DNA from: Chitinophaga pinensis
GTDB taxonomy: Bacteria; Bacteroidota; Bacteroidia; UKL13-3
Reading direction: 5' to 3'
Length of the DNA: 64,000 bases
Assembly (NCBI GenBank): GCA_945860865.1
Contig: CAMARW010000002.1
Span: forward strand, 186,001 to 250,000
Below, one piece after another: positions 52,990-61,528 of the stretch (positions are counted from its first letter, which is position 1; each line of letters begins with the position of its first letter). The translations under genes and the position numbers were made by a program. A model generated the notes under the pieces. That model did not search any database. It had not been told where the DNA came from and saw only the letters and a program-made list of their open reading frames with translations.

Positions 52990-53226
52990 ATGAACGAAGA
53001 AATAATTCAAAAAATAGAAATCGCTTTAAATAGCATGCGGCCATTTTTAGAGGCAGATGGAGGCAATGTAGAATTGGTAGAACTTACTGCAGACATGGAA
53101 GTAAAACTCCGCCTATTAGGTAATTGCAGTAATTGTAGCATGAGCAGCATGACCATGAAAGCAGGTATAGAAAGTGGTATTAAAAATGCTTTGCCTGAGG
53201 TGAGGAAAGTTACTGCTGTAGAGTAG
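52990..53226 (+). CDS. NifU-like (Nfu) iron-sulfur scaffold
   Basis: A 78-residue NifU C-terminal domain protein: MRPFLEADGGNVELVEL and GNCSNCSMSSMTMKAGIE, with the CxxC that holds a 4Fe-4S cluster between two subunits. Located 31 bases after mrp, so the two probably function together, Nfu supplying the Cys pair that Mrp lacks. Confidence 0.95.
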   Translation: MNEEIIQKIEIALNSMRPFLEADGGNVELVELTADMEVKLRLLGNCSNCSMSSMTMKAGIESGIKNALPEVRKVTAVE

Positions 53227-53233
53227 ATTTTTG

Positions 53234-53310
53234 GACCATAGTCCATGGTCCATTGACCATAGTTTTTGTTCTTTCAAAATTCAAAATTCGGCGTTCGATA
53301 TGCTACATTT
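53234..53310 (+). repeat. 77-bp dispersed intergenic repeat, copy B
   Basis: Same length, orientation and ends (GACCATAG...CTACATTT) as 33728-33804, 63 of 77 bases identical. Located after nfu and 75 bases before the carboxyltransferase ATG. It also contains an inverted pair GGACCAT/ATGGTCC. Confidence 0.7.
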
Positions 53311-53385
53311 GTGAATTTGAGTTTTGAGTTTTAGAATCTAGAATTCCCTATCATTGCAATAAATAAAAACGGATATAAACGATAT

Positions 53386-55005
53386 ATGAACAACCTTACA
53401 ACCCAACTGCATGAGCGCCTTGAAAAAATTTATGAAGGTGGTGGGAAGAAAGCTGCTGCTAAGCAAAAGGAAAAAGGTAAAATGTTGGCCCGCGAAAGGG
53501 TTGCTTATTTATTAGATGCAGATAAACCTCAAATTGAAATTGGCGCTTTAGCAGGGTATGAAATGTATGAAGACCACGGTGGCTGCGCTGGCGGTGGTGT
53601 AGTGGTAGTTATGGGTTATGTTAGTGGCAAACAATGTATTGTTGTAGCCAATGATGCCACCGTAAAAGCGGGTGCTTGGTTTCCTATTACAGGCAAAAAA
53701 AACCTAAGAGCACAAGAAATTAGTATTGAAAATAAGTTGCCAATTATATACTTGGTAGATAGCGCTGGGGTTTATTTGCCCATGCAAGATGAAATTTTTG
53801 CCGACAAAGAACATTTTGGCAGAATGTTTAGAAACAATGCGGTGATGAGTGGTATGGGCATAACCCAAATTGCAGCTGTTATGGGTTCTTGTGTAGCAGG
53901 TGGAGCCTATTTACCAATAATGAGCGATGAGGCCATGATTGTAGATAAAACTGGTTCGATTTTTTTAGCAGGTTCCTATCTAGTAAAAGCAGCCATTGGT
54001 GAAGAGATAGATAACGAAACCTTAGGAGGAGCCTCTACTCACTGTGAAATAAGCGGTGTAACCGATTATAAATTTGAAAATGATGCAGCCTGCTTGGACC
54101 ACATCAAAAGAATTTTTGATAAAATAGGGGACTTTGATAAAGCAGGTTTTAATAGGATTGAACCTATTGCTCCCAAAAAATCTATGGATGATGTTTACGA
54201 AGCCGTTGCTAATTTTACCAAACCATTTGATGTGATGGAAATTATAGAGCGATTGGTAGATGCAGATTCTTTTGATGCCTATAAAGACCTCTATGGCAAA
54301 ACCATTATTTGTGGCTATGCGCGAGTAAACGGCTGGGCTGTAGGAATTGTGGCTAATAATAGATTGGTTGTAAAAGCTAAAAAGCCTAAACAATCTGCCA
54401 CCGACAATCCAATGGAAATGCAAATTGGTGGCGTAATTTATAGTGATAGCGCAGATAAGGCAGCGCACTTTATAATGAATTGTAACCAGAAGAAAATTCC
54501 CCTGGTATTTTTACAAGATGTAACCGGATTTATGGTTGGATCAAGAAGCGAACATGGGGGCATTATAAAAGACGGCGCTAAATTAGTAAACGCGCAAGCC
54601 AATTCTGTTGTGCCTAAATTTACAATTATTACGGGTAATAGCTACGGTGCAGGTAATTATGCTATGTGCGGCAAGGCATACGACCCTCGCTTAATTGCCG
54701 CTTGGCCCAATGCTAAAATTGCCGTTATGGGTGGCGCACAAGCTGCCAAAGTTTTGTTGCAAATTGAAGAAGCTAGTTTAAAAGCCAAAGGCGAAGTAAT
54801 AGACGAAGAAAAACAAAAGAACCTTTTAGATCAAATTACAGAACGCTATGAGAAACAAACCAGCCCCTATTACGGTGCTGCCCGTTTGTGGGTAGATGCT
54901 ATTATTGATCCAAAAGAAACACGCAAATGGATAAGCATGGGGATTGAAGCCGCTAACCACGCACCAATTACCAAAGAATTTAAACTAGGCGTAATTAGAG
55001 CTTAA
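53386..55005 (+). CDS. Acyl-CoA carboxylase, carboxyltransferase (beta) subunit
   Basis: A 539-residue carboxyltransferase of the propionyl/methylcrotonyl/acetyl-CoA group (PccB/AccD-type). Characteristic segments: GYEMYEDHGGCAGGGVVVVMGYVSG, VDSAGVYLPMQDEIF, GSCVAGGAYLPIMSDEAMIVDKTGSIFLAG and GNSYGAGNYAMCGKAYDPRL near the C-terminus. It transfers CO2 from biotin to an acyl-CoA; the substrate is not decided, and residues suggest the methylcrotonyl-type branch. The biotin carboxylase subunit is not in the window. Single gene, followed 70 bases later by rpe. Confidence 0.92.
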   Translation: MNNLTTQLHERLEKIYEGGGKKAAAKQKEKGKMLARERVAYLLDADKPQIEIGALAGYEMYEDHGGCAGGGVVVVMGYVSGKQCIVVANDATVKAGAWFPITGKKNLRAQEISIENKLPIIYLVDSAGVYLPMQDEIFADKEHFGRMFRNNAVMSGMGITQIAAVMGSCVAGGAYLPIMSDEAMIVDKTGSIFLAGSYLVKAAIGEEIDNETLGGASTHCEISGVTDYKFENDAACLDHIKRIFDKIGDFDKAGFNRIEPIAPKKSMDDVYEAVANFTKPFDVMEIIERLVDADSFDAYKDLYGKTIICGYARVNGWAVGIVANNRLVVKAKKPKQSATDNPMEMQIGGVIYSDSADKAAHFIMNCNQKKIPLVFLQDVTGFMVGSRSEHGGIIKDGAKLVNAQANSVVPKFTIITGNSYGAGNYAMCGKAYDPRLIAAWPNAKIAVMGGAQAAKVLLQIEEASLKAKGEVIDEEKQKNLLDQITERYEKQTSPYYGAARLWVDAIIDPKETRKWISMGIEAANHAPITKEFKLGVIRA

Positions 55006-55075
55006 GGAGATTACATTTGATTGGCTAAATGCAAAAAAAGAAAGCAAGATTCTATGGAATGCTTATCTTAGCGGC

Positions 55076-55744
55076 ATGAATTTTCCAATTATTGCACCTT
55101 CTGTTCTCTCTGCAGACTTTGCCAATCTTGGCACCGACATTCAAATGATAAATGATAGCCAAGCCGATTGGTTTCATATTGATGTAATGGATGGTGTTTT
55201 TGTGACCAATATTTCTTTTGGTTTTCCGGTTATTAAGGCCATTCAAAAAATAGCTAATAAACCGCTAGATGTTCATTTAATGATTGTGCAACCTGAAAAG
55301 TATATCAAAGATTTTAAATCGGTTGGCGCAGAGGTTCTATCGGTACATTACGAAGCTTGTACACACTTGCATAGAACCATTTATGCCATTAAAGAAGAAG
55401 GCATGAAGGCAGGAGTTGCCATTAATCCGCATACACCCATACATTTATTGAAGGATATTATCCAAGACATTGATTTGGTTTGTATGATGAGCGTAAATCC
55501 AGGTTTTGGTGGACAAAAGTTTATTGAGCAAACTTACCGCAAATGCGCTGATTTAAAAGCAATGATTGAAGCAAATAATGCACATTGCCTCATTGAAATT
55601 GATGGTGGAGTTAATGAATTTACTGCCCCTAAACTCCTAGAAGCAGGTGCAGATGTATTGGTGGCAGGTAATTATGTTTTTGCCTCCAACAACCCCAAAG
55701 AAACCATCGCCTCACTTAAAAATTTGTCTCTGCATACCAAGTAA
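55076..55744 (+). CDS. rpe: Ribulose-phosphate 3-epimerase
   Basis: A 222-residue TIM barrel: PSVLSADFANLG, FHIDVMDGVFVTNISFG, DVHLM, SVNPGFGGQKF and IDGGV. Zinc/catalytic His and Asp of the family are present. It interconverts ribulose-5-phosphate and xylulose-5-phosphate in the pentose phosphate pathway. 23 bases upstream of the TonB receptor gene. Confidence 0.97.
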   Translation: MNFPIIAPSVLSADFANLGTDIQMINDSQADWFHIDVMDGVFVTNISFGFPVIKAIQKIANKPLDVHLMIVQPEKYIKDFKSVGAEVLSVHYEACTHLHRTIYAIKEEGMKAGVAINPHTPIHLLKDIIQDIDLVCMMSVNPGFGGQKFIEQTYRKCADLKAMIEANNAHCLIEIDGGVNEFTAPKLLEAGADVLVAGNYVFASNNPKETIASLKNLSLHTK

Positions 55745-55767
55745 AAAATACTTACGTTAGCAATACG

Positions 55768-58263
55768 TTGAAAAAACTCACACCACCATTTTTTACTTTG
55801 CTATTGGCTTGCCTTATCCTTCCTGTTATAAGTAAGGCACAGAAAAGTGCATCTATTTATGGTAACATAACAGATTCTATTGGCAGAGTTATTGCTGATG
55901 TAAATATACAAGTTCGCAACCACAATATTATAGAGAGTAGCAATGATGTTGGGTCTTACCAGATTCAAGTGCCTGCACAAAAAGAATTAGAATTAATTTT
56001 TACCTATGTGGGTAGAAGCCCATACATTATTAAGGTAAACCCACTTAACCCCGGCGAACGCATAAATATCCCTATCCAAATGTCGTACGGAATTTCACTG
56101 CGCACCTTTGTATTAACCGAAGAACGCGACAGGGAAAAAATATCGATGGTTTCTATTGACCCAAAAAAAATTGAAGGCTTACCCAATGTAAGCGGCAGCT
56201 TTGAATCTATTCTTAAAACCCTACCTGGCGTTACCTCTAACTCAGAATTAAGCTCACAGTACAATGTACGAGGTGGCAATTACGATGAAAACCTAATCTA
56301 TGTAAACGACATAGAAATATACCGTCCATTTCTACCTCGAAGTGGCCAACAAGAAGGATTAAGTTTTATCCATACAGAATTGGTTCAAAATGTAAAATTT
56401 TCTGCGGGAGGGTTTGAAGCACGTTACGGCGATAAAATGAGTAGCGTTTTAGATATTAAATACAAAGACCCAACTAAGTTTGCCGCCTCCACCAATGCGG
56501 GTTTATTGGGCGTTCAATCTCATGTTGAAGGCGCCAGCAAAGACCTCCGATTTACCTATTTACTTGGCGCTAGGTACTGGAGCAACAAATATGTTTTGGG
56601 CACATTAGATGTACAAGGCGATTATCAACCTTCTTTTTACGATGTACAAACCTTACTAAATTTTCATATTAAAGAAAATTTAACCTTGAGCGTGCTGGGT
56701 AGCTACGCACAAAATAGATACAATTTTATTCCGCAAAACCGCGAAACTACTTTTGGTACAGTAACCAGGGCCTACCGCTTAAATATATTTTTTGATGGGG
56801 CAGATTTAATGGAATACCAAACCGGAACTTTAGCGGCAACAGTAAATTATAGGCCCACTCCTTTTAGTCAGTTAAAACTTATTGCCTCCACTTTCTACTC
56901 CAACGAAAACGAAATATTTACCGTTGAAGGCGCCTACAGGTTAAGCGATATAGAAACAGATTTAGGCTCAGACAATTTTGCCCAAGCCCGCAACTTGCGT
57001 GGCGTAGGTTATTTTATTAACAATGCCAGAAATTCTGTAATTGCCCGGGTTAGCAATATTGGACACAGGGGATTTCAAACCATGGGTAAACATAATTTGC
57101 AATGGGGAGCGTTTTTTCAAACAGAACAAATACAAGACAAACTGCACGAGTGGCAATACGATGACTCATCTGGATTTTCGAGGCCCCAATTAGATACCAA
57201 CGGAAACTTTAATTTAAACAGTTTCTTGAGCACTAGACTCAATCTGTCTTCGCACCGCTTGCATGGCTATTTACAAAATTCGCAAACTCTCAACAAAACC
57301 TATAACGCCGTTCTTACTTATGGCCTAAGAGCCAATTATTGGAGCTATAACCAACAGTTGGTGTTTAGTCCGCGTTTGCAATTTGGGTTTGAACCAAATA
57401 GAAAACATAACCGATTGGTACGCGACAAAATTATAGCGGGAAAAATACGCAAAGATTGGATGATTAAAGCAGCTTATGGCTGGTATTATCAAGCTCCATT
57501 TTACAGAGAACTGAGAGATTTTGATGGTGTTTTAAACCCCAATATTAGGGCACAAAGAGCCATACATTATGTGTTGGGTGGCGACATGAATTTTACAGCT
57601 TGGAATAGACCTTTTAAATTTACAACAGAGGTATATTACAAACAGCTCGATTTTCTCATTCCCTACGAAATAGACAATGTAAGAATTAGGTATTTTGCCA
57701 ATAACAATAGCAGCGGATACGCCAGTGGATTAGACTTTAGGGTAAATGGTGAATTTGTAAAAGGAGCAGAAAGTTGGGCTTCGGTAAGTTTTATGAAAAC
57801 CCAAGAAAAAATTACAGGCATCAGCGATATTTTTGGCAATGCCATAACCCCTAGATACATCCCACGCCCAACAGACCAACGCTTAACTTTTGCCATATTT
57901 TTCCAAGATTACCTCAGAAACAATCCCAAAATTAGGATGAACCTAAACTTGGTTTATGGCAGTGGTTTACCATTTGGTGTGCCAGATAGAAATAGGTATA
58001 ATGATATTAGCAGGATGCCCAGTTACCGCCGTGTGGACATAGGCTTAAACAGGGTATTAATTGCAGAAGAAAATGAAAAAAGGAATAATTTCTGGAAAAG
58101 AACATTTAAATCTGCTTGGGTAGGAATAGAAGTTTTTAACCTTTTAGGCATTAACAATACCATTAGTTATATATGGATAACAGACGTAAGCGCCAACAGG
58201 TATGCAGTACCCAACTATTTAACCAACAGAAGAATTAATTTAAGGCTATTATTAAAGTTTTAG
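55768..58263 (+). CDS. TonB-dependent receptor (plug, CarboxypepD_reg-like)
   Basis: An 831-residue outer membrane receptor starting at TTG 55768. Signal peptide (LLLACLILPVISKAQ), CarboxypepD_reg-like domain (SIYGNITDSIGRVIADVN), plug (FESILKTLPGVTSNSELSSQYNVRGGNYDENLIYVND, then GFEARYGDKMSSVLDIKY) and a beta-barrel ending NRRINLRLLLKF. No SusD-like or ligand gene is beside it; substrate unknown. It may be co-transcribed with rpe and the ABC transporter (14 bases downstream). Confidence 0.93.
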   Translation: MKKLTPPFFTLLLACLILPVISKAQKSASIYGNITDSIGRVIADVNIQVRNHNIIESSNDVGSYQIQVPAQKELELIFTYVGRSPYIIKVNPLNPGERINIPIQMSYGISLRTFVLTEERDREKISMVSIDPKKIEGLPNVSGSFESILKTLPGVTSNSELSSQYNVRGGNYDENLIYVNDIEIYRPFLPRSGQQEGLSFIHTELVQNVKFSAGGFEARYGDKMSSVLDIKYKDPTKFAASTNAGLLGVQSHVEGASKDLRFTYLLGARYWSNKYVLGTLDVQGDYQPSFYDVQTLLNFHIKENLTLSVLGSYAQNRYNFIPQNRETTFGTVTRAYRLNIFFDGADLMEYQTGTLAATVNYRPTPFSQLKLIASTFYSNENEIFTVEGAYRLSDIETDLGSDNFAQARNLRGVGYFINNARNSVIARVSNIGHRGFQTMGKHNLQWGAFFQTEQIQDKLHEWQYDDSSGFSRPQLDTNGNFNLNSFLSTRLNLSSHRLHGYLQNSQTLNKTYNAVLTYGLRANYWSYNQQLVFSPRLQFGFEPNRKHNRLVRDKIIAGKIRKDWMIKAAYGWYYQAPFYRELRDFDGVLNPNIRAQRAIHYVLGGDMNFTAWNRPFKFTTEVYYKQLDFLIPYEIDNVRIRYFANNNSSGYASGLDFRVNGEFVKGAESWASVSFMKTQEKITGISDIFGNAITPRYIPRPTDQRLTFAIFFQDYLRNNPKIRMNLNLVYGSGLPFGVPDRNRYNDISRMPSYRRVDIGLNRVLIAEENEKRNNFWKRTFKSAWVGIEVFNLLGINNTISYIWITDVSANRYAVPNYLTNRRINLRLLLKF

Positions 58264-58276
58264 CACGACCCTAAAA

Positions 58277-60037
58277 ATGCAGAAAGACAACCAAAAGCGT
58301 TCATTAAAATGGGGTTTATTAGCTAAAATATTTGCCCTTGCCCTACCCTATAAAACCAAATTTTTTACCGCCGTATTTTTAACACTTAGTTTAGCCGTGC
58401 TGGGGCCACTTAGGCCTTATTTAATTCAACATACGCTAGATACTTATGTGGGCACGGGAGATGCCGTTGGCTTGCTAAATTTTAGTTTATTATTGGGCTT
58501 TTTATTGTTGCTTCAATCGCTTATCCAATGGTGGAGCACATTGTTGGCTAATTTTTTGGGTCAGCAAATAATCTACGATTTACGCAATAGGGTTTATAAG
58601 CATTTAATGTCGTTGAAACTAAAGTATTACGACCAAACACCTGTGGGTACTATGGTTACACGAAGCATTAGCGATATTGAAACCATCAGCGAGGTATTTA
58701 GCGAAGGCCTAATAAATATTGTAGGCGACATACTTCAAATTTTGGTGCTGCTTATTTTAATGTTTGGCACCCATGCCAAGCTATCGCTGGTTTGTTTATC
58801 TGTGCTGCCTTTATTGTTTTATAGTGGTTACCTTTTTAAAGAAAAAATAAAAGGCAGTTTTGAAGATGTAAGAAACCAGGTAGCTATATTAAACACCTTT
58901 GTGCAAGAACACTTAAGCGGCATGCAATTGGTACAATTGTTTAACCGAGAGCCAGCAGAGCTATCCAAGTTTAAGGAAATAAACAAAGCACACCAAGATG
59001 CCCATATCAGAAGTGTTTTTTATTACTCGGTATTTTTTCCGGTGGTAGAGGTTTTATCTGCTATAGCCATTGGTTTATTGGTTTGGTATGGTGCCAAAGG
59101 GGTTTTGGCCGAAGAAATTTCTATTGGTGTATTGGTTGCTTTTATTTTATACCTCAATTTATTTTTTAGGCCCATTAGGCAATTAGCAGATAGGTTTAAC
59201 AACCTGCAAATGGGAATGATTGCTGGTGAAAGAATTTTTCAATTAATAGAAGATTCAAACCCAATAGAAACCGAGGGCCAACAAACTTTAACCAGCACTA
59301 AAGGCCATATTGAATTTAAAGATGTATCGTTTGCCTATTTGCCCAATCAGCCAATTTTAAAAAATATTAATTTTTCGGTTCAGCCCGGAAAAACCATTGC
59401 TTTGGTTGGCAAAACAGGTGCAGGAAAATCATCTATCATAAATTTATTAAGCAGGTTTTATGATATCCAATCGGGAGAAATCTTGCTTGATGGAACCAAT
59501 ATAAACCAATATACCTTAAGCAGTTTAAGGAGTAAAATTAGCGTGGTAATGCAGGATGTATTTTTATTTAATGGCAGCATTTTAGAAAACATTCAGCTCT
59601 ATAATAAAAACCTGAGTGAAGATAAGGTAATTGCCACCGCTAAGCTATTGGGCGCCCACGATTTTATTATGCGAATGCCTCATGGTTACCATCAAATGAT
59701 AACCGAAAGAGGATCTAATTTATCTGTTGGGCAAAGGCAGCTAATCTCCTTTGTGAGGGCAATGGTTACAGACCCTGCCATTTTGGTTTTAGATGAAGCC
59801 ACCTCTAGTATAGACCATGAAACGGAAGAAATTATTCAGCTTGCCATTGAAAAAATGCGGGTAGGCAGAAGCAGTATTGTAATTGCCCATAGGTTAAGCA
59901 CCATTGCGAATGCAGATGAAATTTTAGTATTAGAAAAAGGAGCCATTGTGGAGCGCGGCACCCACCAAAGCCTTTTATTAACCAAAGGCTATTACAGTAA
60001 TTTGTATGAGAAACAATTTACAGCATCAGCAATTTGA
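58277..60037 (+). CDS. ABC exporter, fused permease-ATPase (MsbA-like)
   Basis: A 586-residue half-transporter with an N-terminal six-helix domain (about 20-310) and a C-terminal ATPase: Walker A GKTGAGKSS, Q-loop VMQDVFLF, signature LSVGQRQ, Walker B ILVLDEATSSID, H-loop IAHRLST. It forms a homodimer for export of lipids or drugs. It follows the TonB gene closely and has no terminator in between. Confidence 0.95.
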   Translation: MQKDNQKRSLKWGLLAKIFALALPYKTKFFTAVFLTLSLAVLGPLRPYLIQHTLDTYVGTGDAVGLLNFSLLLGFLLLLQSLIQWWSTLLANFLGQQIIYDLRNRVYKHLMSLKLKYYDQTPVGTMVTRSISDIETISEVFSEGLINIVGDILQILVLLILMFGTHAKLSLVCLSVLPLLFYSGYLFKEKIKGSFEDVRNQVAILNTFVQEHLSGMQLVQLFNREPAELSKFKEINKAHQDAHIRSVFYYSVFFPVVEVLSAIAIGLLVWYGAKGVLAEEISIGVLVAFILYLNLFFRPIRQLADRFNNLQMGMIAGERIFQLIEDSNPIETEGQQTLTSTKGHIEFKDVSFAYLPNQPILKNINFSVQPGKTIALVGKTGAGKSSIINLLSRFYDIQSGEILLDGTNINQYTLSSLRSKISVVMQDVFLFNGSILENIQLYNKNLSEDKVIATAKLLGAHDFIMRMPHGYHQMITERGSNLSVGQRQLISFVRAMVTDPAILVLDEATSSIDHETEEIIQLAIEKMRVGRSSIVIAHRLSTIANADEILVLEKGAIVERGTHQSLLLTKGYYSNLYEKQFTASAI

Positions 60038-60074
60038 GGACATGTTTTAGGTCATAATTTTTTATGAAACAACA

Positions 60075-60653
60075 CTATGCCTCTATTATAATTTTATGCG
60101 CTGTAAGCAGGCCGGGTAGGCCATATAGTTTAAACTTAGCTCCTTTTAAACTATTTAATTGCGGGTTTATAATGTAGTTGTAAGCAGTTCTAAAGTCTGC
60201 TTTTTCTAAGATGCTTTGCTCAAAAATAGCACCCTGTAAATTGCAATCATCAAAAATAGATTCGCTTACATCGGCTTCGGTAAAATCTACCTCCACTAAA
60301 CTTACTTGCTTAAACACTGTTTTTTTTGTTTTGATTTGGTAAAACGAAGAATGGTTTAACACACAATTTTCGAAATAAACCGAAAAACCAATGGTATTAA
60401 TAACAGAAAACGATAAGCCCAACAGTTTACAATCTATGAACTTAACACCCCTAAAAGCGGCTTTGGTTAGTTTGGCCATGCTTAAGTTACAAGCCAAAAA
60501 AGTACAATCTGTAAAAACAAAAGAAGATAAATTAACTGCCGAAAAATCGCAGTTTTTGAACACACAATGATCATACTCTGCGCCACTAAAATTGATTGCG
60601 TTTGGACTTAAATTTTCAAAGGTTTGGTCGGTAAAATATTTGTTGGTTGCCAT
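60075..60653 (-). CDS. Pentapeptide repeat protein
   Basis: A 192-residue protein with repeated A(D/N)LXX-like pentapeptides: ENLSPNAINF, DHCVFKNCDFSAVNLSSFVF, FLACNLSMAKLTKAAFRGVKF, then VDFTEADVSESIFDDCNLQGAIFEQSILEKADF. It should form a right-handed quadrilateral beta-helix, as in McbG/Qnr-like and YybG proteins. The frame extends to a TTG at 60665; ATG 60653 is preferred. Function unknown. It is divergent from fabG. Confidence 0.88.
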   Translation of the reverse strand: MATNKYFTDQTFENLSPNAINFSGAEYDHCVFKNCDFSAVNLSSFVFTDCTFLACNLSMAKLTKAAFRGVKFIDCKLLGLSFSVINTIGFSVYFENCVLNHSSFYQIKTKKTVFKQVSLVEVDFTEADVSESIFDDCNLQGAIFEQSILEKADFRTAYNYIINPQLNSLKGAKFKLYGLPGLLTAHKIIIEA

Positions 60654-60751
60654 AATTTGGGGCAAGTTAGCTGAGCCAAAGGTAGATTCAAAATTTCTTT
60701 CTTTGGGTTCGAACCAAACACCTTTAAATGAATGAAAAAGTAGAAAAATAG

Positions 60752-60759
60752 TATATTCG
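60752..60759 (+). promoter_or_regulatory. Putative -7 element of fabG
   Basis: TATATTCG resembles the TTCG variant; 19 bases before the ATG. A palindromic GGTTCGAACC at 60706-60715 lies upstream and may be a binding site. Confidence 0.3.
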
Positions 60760-60778
60760 CTGCATAAAATTTAAAAAC

Positions 60779-61522
60779 ATGAACCTAACCGGAAAAACCG
60801 TACTTGTTACAGGCGCCTCGCGTGGCATTGGCAAAGGCATTGCTTTAACCCTAGCCCAAGCTGGAGCCAATATTGCTTTTACTTTTGTAAGCTCTGTAGA
60901 AAAAGCTAAAATATTTGAAACAGAATTAAATGCTTTAGGCATTAAAGCCAGAGGTTACCAAAGCAACGCAGCAGCTTTTGATGAAGCCGAAAAATTGGTT
61001 GATGAAATTTTAAAAGATTTTGGCGCCCTAGATGTTTTAGTAAACAATGCCGGTATTACCAAAGACACCTTGCTTATGCGCATGAGCGAACAACAGTGGG
61101 ATGATGTTTTAGATACCAATTTAAAATCGGCATTTGCCATGACCAAAGCCGCCATGAAACCCATGATGAAAGCAAAGGCTGGTTCTATTATAAATATAAC
61201 TTCTATTGTAGGAATCACTGGCAATGCTGGTCAGGCCAACTATGCTGCCTCTAAAGCGGGCATGATAGGACTAACCAAATCTGTGGCCAAAGAATTGGGT
61301 TCAAGAAACATACGTTGTAATGCTATTGCCCCCGGTTTTATAGAAACAGAAATGACCGAAAGTTTAAGCGAAGAAGTGCGTGCTGAGTGGGTAAAAGGTA
61401 TTCCTTTAAAACGCGGTGGCAAACCGGCAGATGTGGCTAATTGTGTTTTATTTTTAGCCAGTGATGCCTCTGCTTATATTAGCGGACAAACCATCAACAT
61501 TTGTGGTGGTATGGTAATGTAA
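60779..61522 (+). CDS. fabG: 3-oxoacyl-ACP reductase FabG
   Basis: A 247-residue classical SDR. TGASRGIGKGIAL (NADP motif), NNAGITKDTLLMRM, the catalytic Ser (NITSIVG) and YxxxK (NYAASKAGMIGLTKSVAKE), and the tail ISGQTINICGGMVM all match FabG. It reduces 3-oxoacyl-ACP in fatty acid synthesis. The vWA gene starts 6 bases later, so the two may be co-transcribed. Confidence 0.95.
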   Translation: MNLTGKTVLVTGASRGIGKGIALTLAQAGANIAFTFVSSVEKAKIFETELNALGIKARGYQSNAAAFDEAEKLVDEILKDFGALDVLVNNAGITKDTLLMRMSEQQWDDVLDTNLKSAFAMTKAAMKPMMKAKAGSIINITSIVGITGNAGQANYAASKAGMIGLTKSVAKELGSRNIRCNAIAPGFIETEMTESLSEEVRAEWVKGIPLKRGGKPADVANCVLFLASDASAYISGQTINICGGMVM

Positions 61523-61528
61523 ACCTCC

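Noticed and set aside
54022-54468. 148-residue minus-strand ORF
   Set aside because: Antisense to the well-supported carboxyltransferase; no domain or promoter.
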